Notes under the pieces: generated by a model | The model's input: the letters and a program-made list of their open reading frames with translations, nothing else | The model's database searches: none | Told to the model about the DNA's origin: nothing | Assembly: GCA_004524515.1 (NCBI GenBank) | Contig: SDNV01000163.1 | Location: 1 to 5,621, forward strand | DNA from: Promethearchaeota archaeon | GTDB taxonomy: Archaea; Asgardarchaeota; Lokiarchaeia; Sigynarchaeales; SOKP01 | Direction: 5' to 3' | Length of the DNA stretch: 5,621 nucleotides | Shown here: piece by piece, positions 1-5,107 of the stretch | Numbering within the stretch: position 1 is the first letter of the stretch | Layout of the letters: each line of letters begins with the position of its first letter | Position numbers and translations under genes: made by a program

Positions 1-561
1 ATCGCTTCCGGCGGAAGTAAACGTGCCATCTAACGTGACTGTCTTGATTGATTCGGGATGGTCTATGATCTTTTCTTGTTCCATTGCTTTTAAATATTCG
101 GCAGAATGAATTTTTATCCAAGAATATACCGTGTCTACGGGTACATCCACCTCGTGCGACTTTTTAAGTACATCAGCGATTTTATTTCCCGAGATATTGT
201 CCCTATGATAACGCTCTAGGACATAATGGATGATTGAAGGGGAATATTCTAATTTGGAGGGAAATTCGGGGTGCTTTGGCGAGAAAGGATGATCGCACGT
301 TCCGCATTCAAAGTAATTTACTTTAAGGCGGACAAACCGCCTCTCCTGGGGAGCTCCGAGGTCGAGGAGCGTTCGTTTATAACTCGAACGTATCCCTAAT
401 GCTAAAGAGCCACATTTCGGGCAAGATCCGTCAAAATACTCTTCAACGGGAATGTCGCGATAGGATGTATTCACAACCGTCTTAAAGTTCATATTAAGAG
501 GGTGTGGTATCGTGATAATATTATGATGTGATATGTAGGAGAAATGGAGTTCAGAAAACAT
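1..561 (-). CDS. Transposase-like protein with zinc ribbon and HTH, N-terminal part (truncated by window edge)
   Basis: This frame is open for 187 codons from an ATG at 561-559 to the left edge, so the C-terminus lies outside the window. An in-frame stop at 591-589 makes this the longest possible start; Met24 (492-490) is an alternative. A four-cysteine zinc-ribbon pattern is visible, C47-P-K-C50 and C86-G-T-C89, separated by a basic stretch containing RRF at 74-76. A helix-turn-helix-like segment follows (about 106-150, ending TVYSWIK). Near the right end of the translated part is TLDGTF (177-181 region), where D178 could be the first acidic residue of a DDE catalytic core. This order (zinc ribbon, HTH, DDE core) is common in IS transposases, including ISL3-like ones, but the core is missing so the family is uncertain. 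G+C is about 43% over 1-540, and 6 of 8 Arg codons are CGN, unlike the AGA-rich genes nearby, which suggests transfer. Confidence 0.66.
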   Translation of the reverse strand, partial: MFSELHFSYISHHNIITIPHPLNMNFKTVVNTSYRDIPVEEYFDGSCPKCGSLALGIRSSYKRTLLDLGAPQERRFVRLKVNYFECGTCDHPFSPKHPEFPSKLEYSPSIIHYVLERYHRDNISGNKIADVLKKSHEVDVPVDTVYSWIKIHSAEYLKAMEQEKIIDHPESIKTVTLDGTFTSAGSD

Positions 562-584
562 TTTTATTTTTTCATCCCTACAAA

Positions 585-637
585 AAACTTAACATTTAAT
601 CAATAAAAAAAGAAATTAATTAAATAAAAAATAAAAG
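585..637 (-). terminator. T-rich 3' end of the coiled-coil operon
   Basis: Directly after the stop codon at 642-640, the minus strand reads through a series of T tracts (625-637 and 602-616, with another at 582-587) with no strong hairpin. Archaeal transcription commonly ends at such U-rich stretches. The same short gap must also hold any promoter and the terminal repeat of the transposase-like gene that follows in the same direction; no terminal inverted repeat could be recognised because the other end of the element is outside the window. Confidence 0.4.
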
Positions 638-639
638 AA

Positions 640-1368
640 TTAGGGAAGGGTTACTTCATTTGTACTTTCATTTAGATTAATTATACCTTTCACAGCCATT
701 TGTTTGATTGTTCTTACTGCCATTATGGGAGGAACATCCATCTGTTTTTTCAAATCATCTAAATTCGCCGTACCTTTTTCCATTATGGCTGCTAATATAT
801 CTACTTCGTGAATTTCTTCATCAGAATTCTCCATTAAAAAGGATGTAAAGAAGCTGGTTTGCTTAGACTCATTTATTTCTTTTTCTAAATCTGCCATTCT
901 TTTGGCATAATCGGCTTTCATATCGCTTTCTCTTGTTTCATTATCCACTTTTTTCTGATCTAATGTGGTTTTTTCAGTCTCTTTTGCCGTAATTTGTTCA
1001 TTTACAGAATCTAATTTGGAGCTTAAGTTTTCTAGCTCGAACTCTGGCTTTTTCAAATCATTGGTAGTAGTTTCAAAAGTAGTGGTTAATTCCGTAATTT
1101 TTGAGCTTAATTCATCCTTTGTAGCCTTGAGGTCTTCCAGTTTTTTGTCCAATCCCTCAGATTCTGTTTTTAAACTCGTAATTTCTGCATTTTGTTCCCG
1201 TATTTTCTCTTTTAATTTTTCGTTTTCTGCTTGGACGGTTTTCATATTTTTCCAAGCATTGCTTAGATTTTGAATAATGTCTTCGCTGTGTTTCTTTAAT
1301 AACTGTTGATAAGTATCAAATGAAGTTTCAAATTGCTCTATCAAGGCTAATATTTCTTTTGCGCTCAC
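640..1368 (-). CDS. Coiled-coil protein with C-terminal winged-helix-like domain (second gene of paralogous pair)
   Basis: This is a 242-residue soluble protein with no signal peptide or membrane segment. A short N-terminal motif (LALIEQFE, 7-14) is followed by a long charged coiled coil (about 40-165), interrupted near a Pro at 108. A compact C-terminal domain of about 55 residues (188-242) has the helix-helix-helix-strand look of a winged helix: KGTA at 198-201, then a predicted recognition helix around 215-227, then a beta hairpin ending VTLP. The start is GTG at 1368-1366. It overlaps the TGA stop of the upstream gene as GTGA and is supported by GGAGGT nine bases upstream. It shares four anchors with its neighbour (LIEQFE, KADY, KGTA, VTL), so the two are diverged paralogs. 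I do not recognise a named family. Coupled translation suggests a hetero-oligomer. Whether the winged helix binds DNA or protein cannot be told from the sequence. Confidence 0.85.
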   Translation of the reverse strand: MSAKEILALIEQFETSFDTYQQLLKKHSEDIIQNLSNAWKNMKTVQAENEKLKEKIREQNAEITSLKTESEGLDKKLEDLKATKDELSSKITELTTTFETTTNDLKKPEFELENLSSKLDSVNEQITAKETEKTTLDQKKVDNETRESDMKADYAKRMADLEKEINESKQTSFFTSFLMENSDEEIHEVDILAAIMEKGTANLDDLKKQMDVPPIMAVRTIKQMAVKGIINLNESTNEVTLP

Positions 1369-2117
1369 AAGAAATCCACCTCCGTTTTTAAAGTTACTGT
1401 TCCAGCCTGCGGATCATACTCGATAGGACCATTTTGCTCCATCATTTTCTTCAAAATCTTTTTAGCAGTATCATCTTTCATGTCTATGGCTAAAAGAATA
1501 TTTTTCAAATCTAGCGCTGTCCCCTTCTGTAAAGACATGATAAATTGTAATAATTGAGACGTGATATATTTAGATTTTATTAGGGCTTTCATTGCAGCGA
1601 CTCTATTGATATAAGATTTTGCAAATTTGTCTTTCTTTTCGTAATCAGCTTTTAACTTAGATTCAATTTCAATCATTTTTTCATCAAACTCATCCTGAAG
1701 GGTCTTTAATTCCCTAATTCTGGTCTTTAACTCTTCTAATCGTTGGCTTCGTTTCTCCAATTCCTCTTTTTTCATTTTTATTTTTGCTTGAGTCTCAGTT
1801 AATTGATTTTGAACTTTTTGAATCTTCTCTATCAACTCTTGACGTTGCTTTGTTAATTCCTTATTCTCTTCATCAAATTTTATGATGTCTCTATTATCTT
1901 GTGAAATTTTATTTTTAAGATTGTTAATTTCATCATCATTCGCTTCAATAGTTTTTAAATTATTGTTCTTCTCATTTTCAAACTGTTCAATTAACCCTAA
2001 TAAATTTGTAGGATATTCCTTAAGTTTAGGTACTGTATCGACATTTGTACCATTTATTTCTTCGATAGTAGAAATGATCTTCTTTAAAGATGTTTTCGCG
2101 TCAGTTATTTCACTCAT
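1365..2117 (-). CDS. Coiled-coil protein with C-terminal winged-helix-like domain (first gene of paralogous pair)
   Basis: This is a 250-residue soluble protein with no signal peptide or membrane segment. A 40-residue N-terminal helical region is followed by LGLIEQFE (40-47), then a nearly continuous Lys/Glu-rich coiled coil (about 48-165). The C-terminal winged-helix-like domain (about 183-245) carries KGTA at 198-201, a Lys-rich helix (218-226) and a closing strand ending VTLK. The coil has regular hydrophobic spacing and no Pro between 37 and 230. The ATG at 2117-2115 has AAAGGAG eight bases upstream, which fixes the start. The gene overlaps the next one by four bases. No family name is recognised. 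Coiled coil plus terminal winged helix is an architecture seen in chromosome-organising, ESCRT-type and cytoskeletal adaptor proteins, but nothing here selects among these. Function is unknown, probably structural or scaffolding, and likely shared with the downstream paralog. Confidence 0.87.
   Translation of the reverse strand: MSEITDAKTSLKKIISTIEEINGTNVDTVPKLKEYPTNLLGLIEQFENEKNNNLKTIEANDDEINNLKNKISQDNRDIIKFDEENKELTKQRQELIEKIQKVQNQLTETQAKIKMKKEELEKRSQRLEELKTRIRELKTLQDEFDEKMIEIESKLKADYEKKDKFAKSYINRVAAMKALIKSKYITSQLLQFIMSLQKGTALDLKNILLAIDMKDDTAKKILKKMMEQNGPIEYDPQAGTVTLKTEVDFL
1378..1383 (-). promoter_or_regulatory. Shine-Dalgarno site for the GTG-started coiled-coil gene
   Basis: The minus strand reads GGAGGT, nine bases before the GTG at 1368-1366. 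It lies inside the 3' end of the upstream coding region. It decides the unusual GTG start and shows that the downstream gene has strong initiation of its own in addition to coupling through the GTGA overlap. Confidence 0.85.
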
Positions 2118-2125
2118 ACTTTTAA

Positions 2126-2132
2126 CTCCTTT
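2126..2132 (-). promoter_or_regulatory. Shine-Dalgarno site for first coiled-coil gene
   Basis: The minus strand reads AAAGGAG, ending eight bases before the ATG at 2117-2115. This is good spacing and supports that start over any internal Met. Confidence 0.75.
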
Positions 2133-2159
2133 GAAATTTACTTTAAAACTCTAATCTAA

Positions 2160-2176
2160 ATTATTTAATTTAAATC
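2160..2176 (-). promoter_or_regulatory. Probable TATA element for the coiled-coil operon
   Basis: The minus strand holds ATTTAAATTAAATAA about 45-55 bases before the ATG. With the usual archaeal spacing of about 25 bases to the transcription start, the leader would be roughly 25 bases and include the Shine-Dalgarno site. The whole region is AT-rich, so this is only a plausible candidate. Confidence 0.4.
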
Positions 2177-2220
2177 TTCTGATTTGCATCAAATAGATAT
2201 GATAATTCGCATTTTATCAC

Positions 2221-2240
2221 CATATAAGGTTTTAAAAATT
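2221..2240 (+). promoter_or_regulatory. Probable TATA element for the ferredoxin-domain gene
   Basis: CATATAAGG and the adjoining TTTTAAAAA lie about 52-70 bases before the ATG at 2292, divergent from the promoter of the coiled-coil operon. The predicted leader is about 30 bases and contains no clear Shine-Dalgarno near the ATG. Which of the two AT boxes is used cannot be decided by eye. Confidence 0.4.
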
Positions 2241-2291
2241 ATTTACTATTAATTCAAGTTAAGGAATATTAACATTTTTTAGATTTCAATC

Positions 2292-3392
2292 ATGGAAGAT
2301 CAAGATATATATGAGCAATTAATGGACCATTTGACTCTATTAGCGATGAGTTATTCACCTAGAAAAGAACTGCTTCAAATTTTAAAGGAGAATTTTAGTC
2401 CAGAGGAGATAAAAGTTGTGTTAGCATTACCAAATAAGGTTATACCGATGCAGGGGGTTAAAATAAGTGAAATCTCAAAAAATCTGAATCTCTCTTTAGA
2501 TCAATTAGAAAAAATAATTAGAAATCTTTCAGCAAGAGGGCTAATTTTTTCCTCTAAAAGTGAAAAAGATGGAGAGATAAGATATGCGATAAATCAACCG
2601 GGTTATGGTTTTCCGCAAACTTTTTTCTGGAAAAATGAGGTGAATCCTTATTCTAAAAGTATGGCAAAACAAATTCTCAAATACTTTGATAACCAAGTAA
2701 CCAAAGAAGTATTTTGTCCTACTCCTATCCCTTTCCGATATGTCCCCGTGGATGAAACAATTGAACCAGATATTCAATCGGTTTTACCTTATCAGGTAAT
2801 GAGTAATATAATTAAAAATGCCAAAGTAATTGCCGTTGCAAATTGTTCATGTAGGGTAATTGGAAAACTTATGGGGAGAGAATGCGGACATCCTTTAGAA
2901 GTTTGTATGAAATTTAATGAATTAGCCGAATATATTATCGAGAAAGGATTTGCAAGAGAAATATCTAAAGAAGAGGCTTTAAAAATTAATAAACAAGCTT
3001 CTGAAGCAGGATTAGTTCACTTTGCGGACAATTCGATTGATAATGTACAACAAAATTGTAATTGTTGTGGATGTTCTTGCTGGAACTTAGGACGGATAAA
3101 ACGAAGAAAACTGCCACGAGACGAGGTTATTGCTACGTATTTTATCCGCGAAACGATACAGGAGGAGTGTATTGGGTGTGGTAATTGTATTGATATATGT
3201 CCTGCTGATGCGGTTCATTTACAGAATAATTACGCGCAAGTAGAAAAAGACTGGTGTATCGGATGCGGTGTGTGCGTGTCCAAATGCCCGAATGATGCAA
3301 TTAGAATAGTTTTAAGAGATGATTTGAAAAATAAAATCCCTGAAGAGACATTTGAGAGACTACATCAAAAAATTTTAGAAAATCGAGGTTAG
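2292..3392 (+). CDS. Cys-rich 2[4Fe-4S] ferredoxin-domain protein with N-terminal winged helix
   Basis: This 366-residue cytoplasmic iron-sulfur protein has three parts. Residues about 34-100 look like a winged helix-turn-helix (ISEISKNLNLSLDQL, then a hydrophobic strand pair). The middle contains nine cysteines in three groups: C185-S-C187-R, C198 with C205, and C256, C258, C259, C261, C263. The C-terminus is a classical bacterial-type ferredoxin domain, C293xxC296xxC299xxxC303P and C322xxC325xxC328xxxC332P, for two [4Fe-4S] clusters. This architecture occurs in a widespread family of uncharacterised '4Fe-4S ferredoxin' proteins of anaerobic bacteria and archaea, whose N-terminus resembles DIYEQLMDHL here and so supports the first ATG, although no Shine-Dalgarno precedes it. 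The partner and reaction are unknown: it may carry electrons or act as a redox-responsive switch. It is divergent from the coiled-coil operon and 143 bases from the next gene, so it is probably monocistronic. The fold assignment is firm; the role is open. Confidence 0.9.
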   Translation: MEDQDIYEQLMDHLTLLAMSYSPRKELLQILKENFSPEEIKVVLALPNKVIPMQGVKISEISKNLNLSLDQLEKIIRNLSARGLIFSSKSEKDGEIRYAINQPGYGFPQTFFWKNEVNPYSKSMAKQILKYFDNQVTKEVFCPTPIPFRYVPVDETIEPDIQSVLPYQVMSNIIKNAKVIAVANCSCRVIGKLMGRECGHPLEVCMKFNELAEYIIEKGFAREISKEEALKINKQASEAGLVHFADNSIDNVQQNCNCCGCSCWNLGRIKRRKLPRDEVIATYFIRETIQEECIGCGNCIDICPADAVHLQNNYAQVEKDWCIGCGVCVSKCPNDAIRIVLRDDLKNKIPEETFERLHQKILENRG

Positions 3393-3470
3393 ACCCTAAT
3401 TTATTTCACTCAAATCGTCCTCTTTTTTGATATTTTCAATTTTTATTATCATTTCTATTTTGATATTCGA
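3393..3470 (+). terminator. T-rich termination region after the ferredoxin-domain gene
   Basis: After the TAG stop, the plus strand carries T6 (3423-3428), T5 (3440-3444) and further T-rich sequence without a stable hairpin, as expected for archaeal termination. The 10-base string TTTTGATATT occurs twice here (3425-3434 and 3458-3467), probably as low-complexity sequence. Confidence 0.4.
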
Positions 3471-3483
3471 GAGCTCCAAAGCT

Positions 3484-3506
3484 AATATAAAGATTAAAAG
3501 ATATAG
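3484..3506 (+). promoter_or_regulatory. Candidate TATA element for the small coiled-coil gene
   Basis: TAATATAAAGATTAAAAGATATA lies about 30-52 bases before the ATG at 3536 and would give a leader of about 25 bases. Only a weak purine-rich AGAGAAAG precedes the start. The call is weak because of the overall AT content. Confidence 0.35.
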
Positions 3507-3535
3507 TAACATGTATAATTTAAAGAGAAAGAATA

Positions 3536-3997
3536 ATGGCGGAAGATTTACTTAATAAAAAAATCAAAGAGTTAGAATCAGAATTAAAGAAAAAAAATAA
3601 AGAAATCTCTAATTACTTAGATAGAATAGAATATCTTGAAGATAAAATTATGGAAATTGAAGATAATTTATCTAATAACTCAAATAAAAATTTAGATCCA
3701 TTATTAAAGTTTAAATTAGAAGAATTGAATAGAAAAAATCGAGAAATGAAAGATAATATGGGATATTTAAGGTTAGAAAATGTTAGATTTAAACGAGAAA
3801 TTGAAAAATTAAGAAAAGACACTTCCAAATCATCTTCAATTCGAATTATTGCTCAAGATCCACTATCAAATACGGAAAAAATATCGTTAACTAAGGATTT
3901 AATCTACATTGAAAATGAAATTAAAAAACCTAACATGAATAGAGAAGAAGTTGGAAAAAAATTAAGAAATTTAATGAGATACATCAGGAGTCGATAA
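3536..3997 (+). CDS. Small charged coiled-coil protein of unknown function
   Basis: This is a 153-residue soluble protein, extremely rich in Lys, Glu, Asn and Ile. Residues about 3-46 form one coiled-coil segment with heptad-like Leu/Ile spacing, an Asn/Ser-rich break follows at 46-52, and a second coil runs from about 56 to 94. The last 50 residues are different: a Ser-rich linker (97-101), the hydrophobic SIRIIAQDPL (101-110), and two predicted helices ending in a basic tail (RNLMRYIRSR). There is no cysteine, membrane segment or signal peptide. The ATG at 3536 is the first in frame; an ATG at 3511 is in another frame. Start support is modest because the Shine-Dalgarno is weak. No homologous family is recognised, and it shows no clear sequence anchor in common with the coiled-coil pair on the other strand. 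It appears to be transcribed alone. It may be a small scaffold or adaptor, but no function can be assigned. Confidence 0.78.
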   Translation: MAEDLLNKKIKELESELKKKNKEISNYLDRIEYLEDKIMEIEDNLSNNSNKNLDPLLKFKLEELNRKNREMKDNMGYLRLENVRFKREIEKLRKDTSKSSSIRIIAQDPLSNTEKISLTKDLIYIENEIKKPNMNREEVGKKLRNLMRYIRSR

Positions 3998-4011
3998 ATT
4001 TCTATAATTAA

Positions 4012-4054
4012 AAAACCAAATTTAAAAATTTTGTAAATAATGTGGTTTATTTTT
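4012..4054 (+). terminator. Possible weak hairpin and T tract after the small coiled-coil gene
   Basis: AAACCA (4013-4018) can pair with TGGTTT (4043-4048), with AAATT/AATTT pairing possible inside the loop, followed by T5 at 4050-4054. It starts about 15 bases after the TAA stop. The stem is short and AT-rich, so the T tract may matter more than the hairpin. Confidence 0.3.
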
Positions 4055-4254
4055 GAGATATCGTCTCTTGGTCTTATATCTTTTATTTGTTCCCCCTATA
4101 TGGGTTATATTATCTAGCTTTTTTTAAAAATTAAATTCTAATTAGCTTCTCGTATGAATTCTTTAAAAAAATTCTTATGAAAATTAAAATAAGAATAATT
4201 AATTTGTCAAAAATAATACCAATTAATTAAATAATAAGAATTAACTTTATGAGT

Positions 4255-4258
4255 GAGG
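4255..4258 (+). promoter_or_regulatory. Shine-Dalgarno site selecting a TTG start
   Basis: GAGG ends seven bases before the TTG at 4266. An in-frame TGA at 4254-4256 rules out any earlier start, and the next in-frame ATG is over 50 codons downstream inside conserved-looking sequence, so TTG is the best start. Confidence 0.6.
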
Positions 4259-4265
4259 ATTAAAA

Positions 4266-4955
4266 TTGATAAAAAAGGGAATATTAAAAGGCTCAGAACG
4301 GATAGAACCAAATTGGAAAAAAACTAAACTTGGAGAACCATTTAAAGTAGCATTAAATCAATTTAGAGAGGATGTCCTTGGAAGAGATGATTTTGATCCT
4401 ACGGCTTTACTGCAATTTGGTCTCTTTATGTCAATGGCAGTCATCAATATTTTAAAAGAGAATGAACGAAAGTTTGGTATTGAGGGACAAAAAGCGGTGA
4501 ATGATGCGTTAATTAAAACCGGATATGAGGTGGGAAAACAAATCGTAAAGAATGCTGAATTTCCTGAGGATATAACACCTATAGAATTAATGAGCTTTTT
4601 AGCCACAATAATTAATACTCAAGCCTGGACTTCTATTGAAGATCCAAAGATCGATAGTGATGAAAAATGTTCTTTTGATATTTTATGGTGCCCTTTACAA
4701 GACGTTTATAGCGCTTTCGATTGTCGCGTACAACGCTATTTAGTACAAGGGATTATTGATGCCTTTCGCGATTCAGGTATTTTGGAAAAAGATTTTCAAG
4801 TTGAATTTACAAAAACCATTCCTGCAGGGGCAGATTGCTGCAATTTTGTAATTACTGAGAAAAAACCGGGAGATATAGATAAATGGGAGACCTATTCAAA
4901 ACTCTTAGAAAGAAAAGCCATGAAAAGATTGGAAGAAAGTAAAAACAATGAATAA
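4266..4955 (+). CDS. L-2-amino-thiazoline-4-carboxylic acid (ATC) hydrolase-like protein
   Basis: This is a 229-residue soluble protein. Its pattern fits the ATC-hydrolase family: a helical N-terminal half with a GxxG-type segment (F70-G-I-E-G74) and a Gly-containing helix (TGYEVGKQI, 85-93), a Trp at 121, then the cysteine-containing core C135, W-C142-P, C153, and a C-terminal strand motif with C191-C192-N-F before the final VIT strand. Characterised bacterial members open the thiazoline ring of ATC on the way to L-cysteine, but most relatives in archaea and anaerobes are untested and may act on other substrates. A highly charged tail (200-229) follows the core. The gene starts with TTG behind a GAGG site. 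It sits alone between 268- and 152-base gaps, with no cysteine-metabolism gene nearby, so the context neither supports nor excludes that role. The family call is made by eye from spacing and motif resemblance. Confidence 0.72.
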   Translation: MIKKGILKGSERIEPNWKKTKLGEPFKVALNQFREDVLGRDDFDPTALLQFGLFMSMAVINILKENERKFGIEGQKAVNDALIKTGYEVGKQIVKNAEFPEDITPIELMSFLATIINTQAWTSIEDPKIDSDEKCSFDILWCPLQDVYSAFDCRVQRYLVQGIIDAFRDSGILEKDFQVEFTKTIPAGADCCNFVITEKKPGDIDKWETYSKLLERKAMKRLEESKNNE

Positions 4956-5032
4956 TTGAATTAAACACATTTTATCACTGGAATATATCTCTCTTAATTA
5001 AAGTTATATTAATTTAATAGTGAAAGAAAAGG

Positions 5033-5043
5033 TTTATATAAAA
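5033..5043 (+). promoter_or_regulatory. Strong archaeal TATA box for the transporter gene
   Basis: TTTATATAAAA preceded by the purine-rich GAAAAGG (a plausible BRE) is the best promoter match in the window. Transcription would start near 5063-5068, giving a leader of about 40-45 bases before the ATG at 5108, independent of the upstream gene. Confidence 0.7.
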
Positions 5044-5107
5044 ACTCGAGAAAATATTACATATAAATTCTATTTTTTTATAAATTTCTTAAAAATATGT
5101 GATTTAG

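Larger units (their letters stand above)
3998..4265. other. AT-rich intergenic region with short inverted and direct repeats
   Basis: These 268 bases hold no credible gene. Visible structure: a possible terminator at the left end; GAGA/TCTC with a 5-base loop (4055-4067); an 8-base inverted repeat ATTCTTAT/ATAAGAAT (4171-4178 and 4189-4196, 10-base loop); and a second copy of AATAAGAAT at 4233-4241 matching 4188-4196. The last 60 bases should contain the promoter of the following gene, but several AT boxes compete (around 4182-4200 and 4222-4236). Confidence 0.5.

Noticed and set aside
6..18. CTTCCG/CGGAAG inverted repeat near the left edge
   Set aside because: It lies inside the transposase-like coding region and is explained by its codons (Ser-Ala-Gly-Ser); no partner sequence points to an element end.
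342..371. GCTCC/GGAGC inverted repeat inside the transposase-like gene
   Set aside because: It is coding sequence in the most GC-rich stretch, with no T tract or regulatory context.
965..1273. Plus-strand open frame of about 100 codons opposite the second coiled-coil gene
   Set aside because: It is the antisense shadow of a Lys/Glu-rich coiled coil; its product is a Ser/Phe/Val-rich string typical of such shadows, with no ribosome site.
1882..2154. Plus-strand open frame of 90 codons opposite the first coiled-coil gene
   Set aside because: It is antisense to a well-supported gene, its hydrophobic look comes from reading Lys/Asn/Glu codons backwards, and it covers that gene's start and Shine-Dalgarno site.
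2541..2777. Minus-strand open frame inside the ferredoxin-domain gene
   Set aside because: The plus-strand frame is clearly real by its domain content, and the antisense product has no recognisable features.
3393..3535. Possible small RNA or small gene between the ferredoxin-domain and coiled-coil genes
   Set aside because: Only T-rich low-complexity sequence and a candidate promoter are visible; there is no open frame with a start signal and no stable structure.
3613..3828. Minus-strand open frame inside the small coiled-coil gene
   Set aside because: It is a shadow frame rich in Ser, Phe and Leu, opposite a coil of Lys/Glu/Asn codons.
4249..4263. Four-codon upstream frame (ATG AGT GAG GAT TAA) ending just before the TTG start
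   Set aside because: It overlaps the GAGG ribosome site of the real gene and is too short to judge; most likely chance.
4358..4606. Minus-strand open frame inside the ATC-hydrolase-like gene
   Set aside because: It is antisense to a gene with family-like motifs and has no start signal of its own.
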